DNA of 63,847 nt, taken from positions 1-63,847 of the forward strand of contig DASSTJ010000046.1 of assembly GCA_035707965.1 (NCBI GenBank), given 5' to 3'. The notes beneath the pieces are model-generated. The model worked only from the letters and a program-made list of their open reading frames with translations, was not told the DNA's origin and ran no database searches. Below, piece by piece: positions 8,810 through 17,521 of the stretch (the first letter of the stretch is position 1; the number at the start of each line of letters is the position of its first letter). The DNA comes from DASSTJ01 sp035707965 (GTDB taxonomy: Bacteria; Actinomycetota; Actinomycetes; Actinomycetales; Angustibacteraceae). Both the position numbers and the translations under genes were made by a program.

Positions 8810-9829
8810 TCAACGTCCGCGAGCCAGCCGGCTGACTCCCTTCACGGCCGCCGTGCCGACCGCCGCGGCCCCTGCCAAGCCCGCCGCGACGGCACCGTGG
8901 TGCTGCGACGCCCACAGCTGCCACGCGCGGTTCGTCGCCCGTCGGTCGAACTGGCCGTGAGCCCCGAAGTCGTGGCCGCGTGGGCCGTCGGCGGGCTTCC
9001 AGAGGTTCTGCGGCTGGTCCGGGTCGCGCGGCTGCGAGGTCTGCTGGCTGGAGAAGCCGGTCTTCGCCAGGTACCGGTCGAGCAGGCCGGGCGCGACGGC
9101 GTTCGCGACCAGCGTCCCGACCGTCGAGGCGCCCACCCAGTACTCGCGGCGCTGCGGGTGGTCCGCCGCGTAGAGCACGGCGCGCGCGGCCACCTCCGGC
9201 TCGAAGATCGGGGGAACGGGCTGCGCCTGGTGCGGCAGCTTGGACCGCACCCAGGAGAACTGCGGGGTGTTCACCGCCGGCATCTGCACCATCGTCGTGT
9301 GCACCTTGCTGTGCTCGTGCAGCAGCTCGGTGCGCAGCGACTCGTTGAAACCCTGGATGGCGTGCTTCGCCCCGCAGTAGGCGCTCTGCAGAGGGATGCC
9401 GCGGTAGGCGAGCGCGGACCCGACCTGCACGATCGTGCCGTGGTCGCGCGGCTTCATGGAGCGCAGGGCCGCCATGGTGCCGTACACGTACCCGAGGTAG
9501 GACACCTCCGTCGTCCGCTTGAACTCGGCCGGACTGATCTCGCTGAACGGCGCGAAGACCGAGCTGAACGCCACGTTGACCCAGACGTCGATCGGGCCGA
9601 GCTTCTCCTCGACGTCGGCAGCCGCGGCGTGCACGGCGTCGCTGTCGGACACGTCGAGGGGCAGCACCAGCGGTTCACCGCCGGCGTCCCGGACGTCGTC
9701 CGCGGCTGCCTCCAGGCCCTTCTCGCCGCGCGCGATCAGGCCGATCTTCGCGCCCCGCTGCGCGAACGCACGGACCACGGCCCGCCCGATCCCGCCGCTG
9801 GCGCCGGTGACGACGACGACCTGCGTCAT
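8810..9829 (-). CDS. Short-chain dehydrogenase/reductase
   Basis: A 339-residue classical SDR: the cofactor loop TGASGGIG is at residues 8-15, the catalytic Ser/Tyr/Lys region reads VGSALAYRGIPLQSAYCGAK, and a C-terminal extension of about 80 residues follows. The extension contains an Ala/Gly-rich helix near the end that could attach the protein to the membrane. Similar long SDRs are common in actinobacteria and have no assigned substrate. The start ATG is immediately before the nucleotide-binding strand, which fixes it. The 210-base AT-richer region upstream separates it from the divergent secreted-protein gene. Confidence 0.85.
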   Translation of the reverse strand: MTQVVVVTGASGGIGRAVVRAFAQRGAKIGLIARGEKGLEAAADDVRDAGGEPLVLPLDVSDSDAVHAAAADVEEKLGPIDVWVNVAFSSVFAPFSEISPAEFKRTTEVSYLGYVYGTMAALRSMKPRDHGTIVQVGSALAYRGIPLQSAYCGAKHAIQGFNESLRTELLHEHSKVHTTMVQMPAVNTPQFSWVRSKLPHQAQPVPPIFEPEVAARAVLYAADHPQRREYWVGASTVGTLVANAVAPGLLDRYLAKTGFSSQQTSQPRDPDQPQNLWKPADGPRGHDFGAHGQFDRRATNRAWQLWASQHHGAVAAGLAGAAAVGTAAVKGVSRLARGR

Positions 9830-10039
9830 GACGCGCCGCCCTCGGCCGTGGCGGCGGTGCCGGACGGAACGGAATAATCGGTGTATAGCCGCATTTTTTG
9901 GACGTTAGCATCGGCCGCCGCTCCCCGCAGAACGGGCGCCTCACAGGTGCTTGGCAGGTGCGGCACAGCGTCGCCCAAGGTGCCGCCACTTCACTGAGGA
10001 GCGGCGCCGCTGGAGGCGCCCTGACTCCAAGGAGCGCGC

Positions 10040-10711
10040 ATGAGGTCGACACGGGTGCCAGGGCTGGTGCTGGCCGGAGCGGTGGGGCTGGCCGGCGTCG
10101 GGGCCGGCGTCGTGATCGGCCCGGCAGCGGCCTCGGCGGCGACGTCCAGCGCCACGAAGGCGGTCGGCAGCCGCGTCACCGCCATCAAGGACGCCCTGGC
10201 CGGTCTCGTCAAGGACGGCACGATCACGCAGGCGCAGGCCGACAAGGTCGCCACCACCCTCGACAAGAACCTGCCCGGCCCCGACCGTCGAGCTCACGGC
10301 ATGCGCTTCGGCGCCGGCCTCGACGAGGCCGCGAGCATCATCGGCGTCAGCGAGTCCGACCTGCGGAGCCAGCTGCAGAGCGGGAAGACCCTCGCGCAGA
10401 TCGCCGGGAGCAAGGGCATGAGCCAGACCACGCTCGTCGACAAGCTCGTCGCGGCAGCGAAGTCGCAGCTCGCCGCGGCCGTGAAGTCCGGTCGGTTGAC
10501 GCAGAAGCAGGCCGACGCCATCGGCGCCGACCTGAGGACGCGCATCACCAGGCTGGTGACGAGCACCGGGCCGATGGGTCACCGCGGCCACGATGGAGGA
10601 CGAGGGTTTGGCGGGCCTGGTCCGTGGAGCGACGGTCCGGGGGGCGGGGACGGCAGCGGGGGCACCGGTGCGAGCTCCACGCCGTCCGGCTGGAGCCCGG
10701 CGAGCGCCTGA
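10040..10711 (+). CDS. Secreted helical-repeat protein of unknown function
   Basis: A 223-residue protein with an N-terminal signal peptide (RSTRVPG then a hydrophobic core ending near AAASAA). The mature part is helical, with two copies of a hairpin-like unit carrying TQAQAD or TQKQAD (LVKDGTITQAQADKV and AVKSGRLTQKQADAI) flanking a middle segment with an IAGSKGMS-type turn. The C-terminal 45 residues are Gly/Pro/Ser-rich and low in complexity. Such proteins are common in actinobacteria and uncharacterised. An AAGGAG-type ribosome-binding site precedes the ATG. It is divergent from the SDR gene and convergent with the DUF3048 gene. Confidence 0.75.
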   Translation: MRSTRVPGLVLAGAVGLAGVGAGVVIGPAAASAATSSATKAVGSRVTAIKDALAGLVKDGTITQAQADKVATTLDKNLPGPDRRAHGMRFGAGLDEAASIIGVSESDLRSQLQSGKTLAQIAGSKGMSQTTLVDKLVAAAKSQLAAAVKSGRLTQKQADAIGADLRTRITRLVTSTGPMGHRGHDGGRGFGGPGPWSDGPGGGDGSGGTGASSTPSGWSPASA

Positions 10712-10730
10712 GTCGGCGCTGCGACCGAGC

Positions 10731-11855
10731 TCAGCGCAGGCGCACCTTCGCCCCGGTACGGGCCAGCTCGATGTACGTCTGGCCCGGTGCCACCACCAGC
10801 GGGCTCCCGTCGTCCAGCGTGAACGTGAAGAGCGCGTTGATCGCGCCCTTGGACCATGTGCCCGTCACGTAGCGCCCGCCGTGCGCGTAGATGAACGTGC
10901 CCTTCGTGTTGATGACACCGTGCACGGGCTCGACGCCGCCGGCACCGCTGTAGATCTTCTTGTACTGCTGGCTCGCGAGGATGACGAGCACGTTGTCGGT
11001 CGCCACGCGGGTGCCGTTCGCCAGCACGTGCTTGCCCCACGGCATGCTGCGCAGGTACCGCCCGGACTTGTCGTCGAAGCTGTACGTCATGTCGTAGGTG
11101 TCGCCCTGCTTCCACGGCACCTGGACGGTGCGGGCGCCTCTGCCGTCCACGGTGCTCGGCTGCGTCTCGCCGGTGGCGAAGGGCAGGTACAGCTGGGACG
11201 GACCCTGCCGGAACTTGGTCGTCTGCTTGGCGAGTGCCTTCGGGTGGCAGACGACGGCGCGGTCGTAGTACGTCCTTCCCTGGTACTTGCGCACGCGGGC
11301 GGGGTCGATCGAGTACGACCCGGTGCCCTTCGTGGCCATGTAGGTCTTGGTGCCCTCGACGTAGGCGCCGTAGTGCTTGACGTAGTTGCCCACCCAGCCG
11401 GTGGCCCCGGTGTTGCCGACGATCGCGCCGATCGGGGCCAGCATCGGCACGTCGACGGGCCGGATCGACCGAACGGGAGCGACGTCGTCCGGCAGGTGCG
11501 AGTGGAAGATCGGCATCAGCCGGGTGCCGCTGTACCCGCTCGAGTCGCGGTAACCGTCGAGCTCCACGACCACGATGTCGGCCTTGTCGAGGCCGACCTG
11601 CGGGTGCTCGCGCCGGTTGTCCGGCACCTTGACGGCGACGGCCGTGTGCTTGGCCTTGGCCGGGTCGCTCAGCAGCTGGCCGGTGAGGGGCCAGCGGGGA
11701 CGCGTGTCGGCCGTGACGGACGGCGTGGGGCTGGGTGAGGGGGACGGCGTCCCGGTCGGCTTCGCCGCCGGCTTGCCGTCGGAGCAGCCGGTCAGGGCGA
11801 TGCCGGCTGTGCCCAGGGCACCCAGCAGCAGCGTCCGACGGTCCAACGGGTTCAT
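10731..11855 (-). CDS. DUF3048 (YerB-like) lipoprotein
   Basis: A 374-residue exported protein. The ATG at 11855 has a GAGAGG site and gives a lipoprotein signal with lipobox LTGC (Cys about residue 23), followed by a Ser/Pro/Thr-rich linker. The rest matches the two-part DUF3048 family typified by Bacillus YerB: segments such as VRSIRPVD and the C-terminal VVAPGQTYIEL are recognisable. The molecular role is unknown; its place is the outer face of the membrane. The frame opens 19 codons earlier, but that would bury the signal peptide. Confidence 0.85.
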   Translation of the reverse strand: MNPLDRRTLLLGALGTAGIALTGCSDGKPAAKPTGTPSPSPSPTPSVTADTRPRWPLTGQLLSDPAKAKHTAVAVKVPDNRREHPQVGLDKADIVVVELDGYRDSSGYSGTRLMPIFHSHLPDDVAPVRSIRPVDVPMLAPIGAIVGNTGATGWVGNYVKHYGAYVEGTKTYMATKGTGSYSIDPARVRKYQGRTYYDRAVVCHPKALAKQTTKFRQGPSQLYLPFATGETQPSTVDGRGARTVQVPWKQGDTYDMTYSFDDKSGRYLRSMPWGKHVLANGTRVATDNVLVILASQQYKKIYSGAGGVEPVHGVINTKGTFIYAHGGRYVTGTWSKGAINALFTFTLDDGSPLVVAPGQTYIELARTGAKVRLR

Positions 11856-12089
11856 GCCTGGTCCTCTCCGGAGCGCACCTGACGTCACGGCCCCACTCGG
11901 CGCGCCGATCATAAGCGAGCGCGGCCCTCTCCCGGCACGCGCCCGACAGCGGTCGCCGCCCGATCGGCCGTGGCCGGAGGTGGCAGGTCGTCCGAACGGA
12001 CGATGCGTCGGTGGTCCGAGCGTCGGCCAGGTCCGCCCGTTCGACCGCTGCCGCGACGCGACGGCGCGCCCGACGCTGAGGGGGTCATC

Positions 12090-12143
12090 GTGGGCCGACT
12101 GCAGACGTCGCCCGCAGCACCAGCTCTGAAGGAGTCATCATGA
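12090..12143 (+). CDS. Possible 17-codon leader ORF overlapping the first pilin start
   Basis: A GTG at 12090, preceded by GAGGGGG, opens a 17-codon frame whose TGA overlaps the ATG of the first pilin gene in an ATGA arrangement. The upstream bases (GGGTCATCGTG) resemble those before the pilin start (GGAGTCATCATG). It could couple translation or be a by-product of a short duplication. The peptide has no recognisable feature, so expression is unproven. Confidence 0.3.
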   Translation: MGRLQTSPAAPALKESS

Positions 12144-12337
12144 CCCGTCGTCTCGTCGCACTGCAGATTCGCGCCCGCCAGGCCACGGACCGCGACCACG
12201 GCGCCACCGCGGTGGAGTACGGCCTGATGGTGTCGCTCATCGCCGTGGCGATCATCACCGCCGTGGCGCTCATCGGCACCAACCTCTCGACGATGTTCAA
12301 CGCCGTGGCCGGCCGCATCGCCACCGTCATCCCGTGA
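12140..12337 (+). CDS. flp: Flp-type pilin, first copy
   Basis: A 65-residue prepilin, the structural subunit of Tad (tight adherence) pili. A basic leader ends at DHG, and the mature part would start ATAVEYGLM with the invariant Glu-5 and Tyr-6 of Flp pilins; a single hydrophobic helix follows. An AAGGAG ribosome-binding site precedes the ATG. It is the first gene of the Tad operon and is probably expressed most strongly. Processing would need a TadV/CpaA-type peptidase, which is not in this window. Confidence 0.9.
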   Translation: MTRRLVALQIRARQATDRDHGATAVEYGLMVSLIAVAIITAVALIGTNLSTMFNAVAGRIATVIP

Positions 12338-12356
12338 CCCACCGTCCCTGACGACG

Positions 12357-12539
12357 ATGACGCGCACCCGTCGGTCGGGGGAGCCGCACGCCGCTCCTCC
12401 GACCGACGAGTCCGGTGCCACGGCGGTCGAGTACGCGCTCGTGACGGTGCTCGTCGCCGCGGCGATCGCGTCCGCGGTCGCAGTCTTCGGCCAGGCGGTC
12501 CTGGCCCTCTTCCAGTCCGTCCCGAATCCCTTGCCCTAG
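12357..12539 (+). CDS. Flp-type pilin, second copy
   Basis: A 60-residue prepilin only 20 bases after the first copy. The predicted cleavage is after ESG, giving ATAVEYALV, identical in its first six mature residues to the first pilin but different in the hydrophobic core and the C-terminus (SVPNPLP). It could be a minor pilin or an alternative major subunit. The proline-rich leader differs from that of the first copy. Confidence 0.85.
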   Translation: MTRTRRSGEPHAAPPTDESGATAVEYALVTVLVAAAIASAVAVFGQAVLALFQSVPNPLP

Positions 12540-12548
12540 GGAGCTCAC

Positions 12549-12977
12549 GTGTTCGCAGTGCTGCGGCGGGTGCACCGTTCGCGGGGGACCGACCCGCACG
12601 CCGGCGCGGTCGCCGTGGAGTTCGCGCTCGTGCTGCCGGTCTTGCTGATGCTCGTCTTCGGCATCATCGACTTCGGCCGGGCCTACAACGCGAAGATCTC
12701 CCTCACGCAGGCTGCACGGGAGGGCGCTCGAGCCCGAGCGCTGGGCGCTGACACCGCCGCCACGGCGAGCAGGGTGCAGCTGGCGGCCGGCATGGTGTCC
12801 GGCTCCGTGGTGGTCGACGCCGGCAGCCCGTGCCCGGCCGTTCCGGCCGCGACCGACGTGGCGACGGTCAAGGTCACGTATGCGTTCACCTACATCACCC
12901 CGATCGGGGCCCTCGTGGGCTTCGTCGCTGGCCCGATCACGCTCTCCGGCAAGGGAGTCATGCGATGCCTCGGATGA
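12549..12977 (+). CDS. tadE: TadE-like minor pseudopilin
   Basis: A 142-residue protein with a prepilin-like N-terminus: HAG is followed by AVAVEFALVLPVLLMLVFG and then IIDFGRAYN, the classic TadE motif. The remaining globular part would lie outside the membrane. The GTG start follows the second pilin gene by 9 bases. The 3' end overlaps the start of the next gene by 13 bases, which supports translational coupling in the Tad operon. Confidence 0.88.
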   Translation: MFAVLRRVHRSRGTDPHAGAVAVEFALVLPVLLMLVFGIIDFGRAYNAKISLTQAAREGARARALGADTAATASRVQLAAGMVSGSVVVDAGSPCPAVPAATDVATVKVTYAFTYITPIGALVGFVAGPITLSGKGVMRCLG

Positions 12978-14131
12978 CGTTGATGCGGTGGGTCCGCCGC
13001 GCCGGCGCCCGGGAGGACGCCGGAGCCGTGGCCGTGCTGGTCGTGGTCCTCCTGGCGGGCGGCGTGCTGCTCGGCATGGCGGCGCTGACCATCGACGTCG
13101 GCTCGCTGTACGGCGAACGGCGACAGCTGCAGAACTCGGCTGACGCGGGCGCCCTCTCCCTGGCCCAGGACTGCGTCGCCCAGGCAGCCGCCTGCACCAC
13201 CACCGGTGCCAGCATCACGGGTCTCGTCAACAGCAACGACACGTCGGACGGCACCAGCGCCGTCGCCGGCGTCTGCATCCGCACCGGTGGGGTCTCGACC
13301 GGGCTCTGCGGCGGAGGTGGCGGGTTGGCGGACTGCCCGGCGCCACCGGCCGGCATGGACAACTACGTCGAGGTGCGCACCTCCACCCGCACGTCGTCCG
13401 GTGGCACCCTGCTGCCGCCGGTGTTCGCGCAGGCCATCGTCAACGGCTACTCGGGCACGAGGGTGGGAGCCTGCACCCGGGTCGCCTGGGGTGGTCCACG
13501 CGGGCTGTCGAGCGCCGTCCCCCTGACGATCTCCAACTGCGAGTTCCAGCACTACGTCGGCAACCCGCCCAACTTCGCGCCGCCGCCGCCCTACCCGCCG
13601 ACGCCAGGAGCCACCTGGCCAGCCGCGAGCTACGAGCACGTGATCTTCTTCCACGACACCACCGAGGCGCTGGCGGGGAGCTGCCCTACCGGACAGGCCG
13701 GAAGCGACGACCCGATCTCCGGCGGTTTCGGCTGGTTGGAGTCCACCAACTGCGTGGCCAGCAGCGACATCGTGAACTGGTTCGACGCCAGCCCGGGCAC
13801 CTCACCCGGCAGCGACTGCCGGGCGGCCGAGTTCGCGAGCTCGTACGGCCAGCTCGTCGACATCCCGATCTACGACGGCACCAACGGCCTGAACGGCGCC
13901 AACGGCAAGTACCACATGCGCGGGTACGCCGCCTTCGTGCTGACCGGCTACTACCTCGGCGGCTCGTACAAGAAGCCGTCCCTCATGACCGGTCAGCTTC
14001 CGTGCGGGCAGACACCGACCACCGGTAGCCAGCGCTGTATCAGCGGCTTCTTCACCCACGACCTGACCCCGACGTCTGGCGTGATCGGTGGCGCCTTCCT
14101 GGGCGTCCCCGTCATCCAGATGATCGGCTGA
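12965..14131 (+). CDS. TadG-like pilus assembly protein
   Basis: A 388-residue protein whose N-terminus carries the Tad domain: a basic stretch, one membrane helix (AVAVLVVVLLAGGVLLGMAAL), then TIDVGSLYGERRQLQNSADA. This marks the TadE/TadG group. The extracytoplasmic part of about 330 residues has several Cys residues and a Pro-rich spacer (near residue 200), suggesting an exported, disulfide-stabilised domain. I chose the ATG at 12965 inside the tadE 3' end; the longer frame upstream of it lacks coding character. It probably anchors or caps the pilus. Confidence 0.82.
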   Translation: MPRMTLMRWVRRAGAREDAGAVAVLVVVLLAGGVLLGMAALTIDVGSLYGERRQLQNSADAGALSLAQDCVAQAAACTTTGASITGLVNSNDTSDGTSAVAGVCIRTGGVSTGLCGGGGGLADCPAPPAGMDNYVEVRTSTRTSSGGTLLPPVFAQAIVNGYSGTRVGACTRVAWGGPRGLSSAVPLTISNCEFQHYVGNPPNFAPPPPYPPTPGATWPAASYEHVIFFHDTTEALAGSCPTGQAGSDDPISGGFGWLESTNCVASSDIVNWFDASPGTSPGSDCRAAEFASSYGQLVDIPIYDGTNGLNGANGKYHMRGYAAFVLTGYYLGGSYKKPSLMTGQLPCGQTPTTGSQRCISGFFTHDLTPTSGVIGGAFLGVPVIQMIG

Positions 14132-14151
14132 CCGAGCAGGAGGGATACACC

Positions 14152-14952
14152 ATGGCCCGTCGTTCGCTCGCGGTCGTGTTCGCCGTCAGCCTGGCGGTCA
14201 TCGGAGCCGCGCTCGTCCTCTTCTACGCGCGCAGCGCTGACGCCCGCGCCCTGGAGGGGCAGCAGGTGGTCGACGTCTACGTCGCCACCAAGGACATCCC
14301 GGCCGGCACGTCGGCCAAGGACGCGGTGGACCGTGGCTGGCTGCGCAAGGAGTCCTTCTCGCAGAAGGGTGTCCCGGCTGGGGCTCTCACCGACGTGGCC
14401 GGCCCGATCACCCAGCAGGTCGCCGCCACCGACATCGCGGCCGGCGAGATCGTGCTGACCAAGAGGTTCGCGGACCAGAAGCTCGGCCAGGCCGCGGTCA
14501 CGGTTCCCGAAGGCTTCGTGGCCGTCACCGTGCAGCTGACGGATCCGGCGCGGATCGGGCCGTTCCTTCGTCCAGGTTCGAAGATCGCGCTCTACGACAC
14601 GTACAACGCCAAGGACGCCAAGGTGGCGAACGCGGACCGCCCGAACGGAGCCAAGCTCACCAACCAGGACGGCGACCTGCACGTCACGAAGGTGCTGCTG
14701 CCGAATGTCGAGGTCCTGGGCGTCGGGGCCAACACGATCGGCGGCAACCAGGCGCCGACCGACCAGCGCGACGGCGCCCAACCCGTGCCCAGCGCGCTCG
14801 TCACCGTGGCCGTCTCGCCGGCCGACGCGCAACGGCTCGTCCACGCCACCCAGACCGGCACGTTGTACGCGGCCCTGCTGGGCGCGGGCGCCGAGGTGAA
14901 GGCAGGCGGTTCCGTGCTCGACACCACTCTCTTCTCAGGAGCGGCATCATGA
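14152..14952 (+). CDS. cpaB: Flp pilus assembly protein CpaB/RcpC (SAF domain)
   Basis: A 266-residue protein with an N-terminal membrane anchor (SLAVVFAVSLAVIGAALVLFY) and a SAF domain with the family pattern VYVATKDIPAGT...AGEIVLTKRF. CpaB lies in the periplasm or cell-wall zone and is needed for pilin stability or channel assembly. A GAGGGA ribosome-binding site precedes the ATG. The 3' end overlaps the next gene by 4 bases (ATGA). Confidence 0.88.
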   Translation: MARRSLAVVFAVSLAVIGAALVLFYARSADARALEGQQVVDVYVATKDIPAGTSAKDAVDRGWLRKESFSQKGVPAGALTDVAGPITQQVAATDIAAGEIVLTKRFADQKLGQAAVTVPEGFVAVTVQLTDPARIGPFLRPGSKIALYDTYNAKDAKVANADRPNGAKLTNQDGDLHVTKVLLPNVEVLGVGANTIGGNQAPTDQRDGAQPVPSALVTVAVSPADAQRLVHATQTGTLYAALLGAGAEVKAGGSVLDTTLFSGAAS

Positions 14953-16145
14953 CGATCCTGCTCGAACCCCAGGTACGGGCAGTCGAGTCGGTGCAGTTCG
15001 CTCTTCCTGGCCCGGTCACCATCGTCGACGCCGCACCTGCGGCACTGCGCCAGCTCGTCGACAACCGTGCCGAGGTGCTGCTGGTCGTAGGCGCTGACGT
15101 CGACCAGGCCGTGGCGCTGCAGCTCTCCGAGCAGCTGCGGGTGGACCGGCCCGAGGTCGGTGTGGTGCTGCTGCGCCAGCGTCTCGACGTCACGGTGCTG
15201 GCCCACTCGCTCCGGGCAGGCGTCCGGGAGGTCGTGAACGCCGACGACCACGCGAGCCTGGGCGAGGCGTGCCGGCGCAGCGTCGAGCTGTCCCATCGCA
15301 TGCTGGGCGTCTCCGCCTCGGCCGGTGCCCGTGAGGCCCGGCTGGTCACGGTGTTCTCCGCCAAGGGCGGCTGCGGCAAGACCACGGTGGCCACCAACCT
15401 CGCGGCGGCGCTCGCTGACGGCGGCACGTCCTCCGTCTGCCTGGTGGACCTCGACCTGGCCTTCGGTGACGTCGCGATCGCGCTGCAGCTGGTGCCTGCC
15501 CGGACGACGATCGACGCGGTCGCGATGTCGGGCTCGATCGACGAGATGGGCGCGCAGTCACTGGTGACGCCGCACTCGCCTGGGCTGGATGCCATCTGCG
15601 CACCGCTGGAACCGGGGGAGGCGGAACGCATCCCGGCCTCGACCGTCGTCGACCTGCTGCGTGTGCTGAAGCGCATGTACGACTACGTCGTCATCGACAC
15701 CCCGCCGGCGTTCACCGAGCATGTCCTGGCCGCGTTCGACGTCTCGGACGTCTACGTCCTCCTGGCGACGCTGGACATCCCCGCCCTCAAGAACCTGCGG
15801 CTGACGCTCGACATGCTCGACGTCCTCGGGTACCCGCGCGACAGCTGGCAGGTCGTGCTGAACCGGTCCGACTCTCGGGTCGGGCTGTCGGTCGACGACG
15901 TGGTGAAGACCCTGAAGGCGCCCCTCGCCACGCAGATCCCCAGCAGCCGGGCCGTCTCCGCGTCGATCAACAAGGGGGTACCGATCGTGCTCGACGAACC
16001 CCGTCACCCGGTCTCGGCGGCGATCCGGCAGCTCGCCGACCGTGAGGTGCGCGTCCCGACGGCGGCCAAGGCGCCCAGCGCTCGTGCTGACGCGTCGCAG
16101 GCCAGCAGAAGCCGGTCGTTCCTCCGCAGGTCGGTGCGGGCGTGA
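14949..16145 (+). CDS. cpaE: CpaE/TadZ-like pilus localisation ATPase
   Basis: A 398-residue protein. The first 110 residues resemble an atypical receiver domain; then comes a MinD/ParA-type ATPase with a deviant Walker A (AKGGCGKTT, residues 138-146) and DLDLAFGDVAIAL downstream. TadZ/CpaE proteins mark the pole or site where the Tad machine is built. The C-terminal 30 residues are basic and Ser-rich. It overlaps both flanking genes by 4 bases. Confidence 0.88.
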   Translation: MTILLEPQVRAVESVQFALPGPVTIVDAAPAALRQLVDNRAEVLLVVGADVDQAVALQLSEQLRVDRPEVGVVLLRQRLDVTVLAHSLRAGVREVVNADDHASLGEACRRSVELSHRMLGVSASAGAREARLVTVFSAKGGCGKTTVATNLAAALADGGTSSVCLVDLDLAFGDVAIALQLVPARTTIDAVAMSGSIDEMGAQSLVTPHSPGLDAICAPLEPGEAERIPASTVVDLLRVLKRMYDYVVIDTPPAFTEHVLAAFDVSDVYVLLATLDIPALKNLRLTLDMLDVLGYPRDSWQVVLNRSDSRVGLSVDDVVKTLKAPLATQIPSSRAVSASINKGVPIVLDEPRHPVSAAIRQLADREVRVPTAAKAPSARADASQASRSRSFLRRSVRA

Positions 16146-17521
16146 ACCTCTCCGACCGGCTCGACCAGGTCCGACGTCCGGTGCCGGCGCAGGTCACGGC
16201 GGAGGACGCGCCCGTCGGTCATCGCCTGTCGCGCCGGCCGGCGGACCCCTTCGCCGCCCTCAAGTCCGGAGTCCACCAGGCCTTGCTGGAGACCCTCGGT
16301 CCGAAGCTCTACGACCCGCGCATCGAGGCCGGCGAGCTCGAGCAGCGGGTGCGTCAGACCCTCCAGAACGTGCTCGAGACGGAGCAGACGCCGCTCTCGT
16401 CGTCCGACCGCACCCGCATCGCGCAGGAGATCTCGGACGACATCCTCGGGCACGGCCCCCTCGAGCCGTACCTGCGTGACCCCGAGGTCACCGAGATCAT
16501 GGTCAACGGACCGGAGCAGGTGTACGTCGAGCGCGACGGCCGCATCCAGCTCACCGGCGCGAGCTTCACCTCCGACGGCCACCTGCGCAGGACGATCGAC
16601 AAGATCGTGGGGCGGGTCGGCCGCCGTGTCGACGAGGCGAGCCCCATGGTGGACGCCCGGCTGGCCGACGGTTCACGGGTCAACGCGGTCATCGCTCCCG
16701 TCGCCCTCGACGGCAGCATGCTGACGATCCGCAAGTTCTCGCCGGACCCGTTCACCGACGACGACCTGATCACGTTCGGGACCATGACCCGGGCGGTCCG
16801 CGACGTGCTGCACGCCTGCGTCTACGGACGGCTCAACGTCGTCGTCACCGGGGGCACCGGCAGCGGCAAGACCACGACGCTCAACGTCATGAGCGGGTTC
16901 ATCCCGGACGACGAGCGCATCGTCACGATCGAGGACGCCGCCGAGCTGCAGCTGCACCAGCAGCACGTGCTGCGCATGGAGTCGCGGCCGCCGAACATCG
17001 AGGGCCGCGGCGAGATCACCATCCGCGACCTCGTCCGCAACGCGCTGCGCATGCGTCCCGACCGGATCGTCGTCGGCGAGGTCCGGGACGGTGCGGCCCT
17101 CGACATGCTGCAGGCGATGAACACCGGCCACGACGGCTCCATCACCACGGTGCACGCCAACTCACCGCGGGACGTCCTGTCCCGTCTGGAGACCATGGTC
17201 CTCATGGCTGGCGTCGAGCTGCCGATCCGGGCCATCCGCGAGCAGGTCGCCAGCGCGGTCGACCTGATCGTGCACCAGCAGCGGATGAAGGACGGCTCCC
17301 GCCGTATCACCCAGGTCACCGAGGTGATCGGCATGGAGGGCGACGTCATCACCCTCCAGGACGTGTTCTCCTACGACTTCCGCGCCGGCGTGGACGAGCG
17401 GGGCCGGTTGCGAGGCACCTTGCACCCGACCGGCCTGCGCCCGAGGTTCCTCGAGCGCCTGCTCGACGCCGGCGTGGTCCTGCCGGCCGAGGTCTTCATG
17501 GTGCCCCGAGGTGCCGCGTGA
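16142..17521 (+). CDS. cpaF: CpaF/TadA secretion ATPase
   Basis: A 459-residue hexameric motor ATPase that powers Flp pilus assembly at the cytoplasmic face. It has the N-terminal helical domain, the PLEPYLRDPEVTEIMVNGP signature, Walker A GGTGSGKTT (Lys at about 243), the Asp box, Walker B with RPDRIVVGEVRDGAALDML, and the His box GHDGSITTVHANS. All catalytic elements are present. It starts with a GTG overlapping cpaE and ends overlapping the VWA-TadB gene (GTGA). Confidence 0.93.
   Translation: MNLSDRLDQVRRPVPAQVTAEDAPVGHRLSRRPADPFAALKSGVHQALLETLGPKLYDPRIEAGELEQRVRQTLQNVLETEQTPLSSSDRTRIAQEISDDILGHGPLEPYLRDPEVTEIMVNGPEQVYVERDGRIQLTGASFTSDGHLRRTIDKIVGRVGRRVDEASPMVDARLADGSRVNAVIAPVALDGSMLTIRKFSPDPFTDDDLITFGTMTRAVRDVLHACVYGRLNVVVTGGTGSGKTTTLNVMSGFIPDDERIVTIEDAAELQLHQQHVLRMESRPPNIEGRGEITIRDLVRNALRMRPDRIVVGEVRDGAALDMLQAMNTGHDGSITTVHANSPRDVLSRLETMVLMAGVELPIRAIREQVASAVDLIVHQQRMKDGSRRITQVTEVIGMEGDVITLQDVFSYDFRAGVDERGRLRGTLHPTGLRPRFLERLLDAGVVLPAEVFMVPRGAA

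Noticed and set aside
12337..12352. GGGAC-GGTG-GGTCA (minus strand) considered as a DosR-like half site
   Set aside because: It lies between two pilin genes inside one operon and only one half matches, so chance is more likely.
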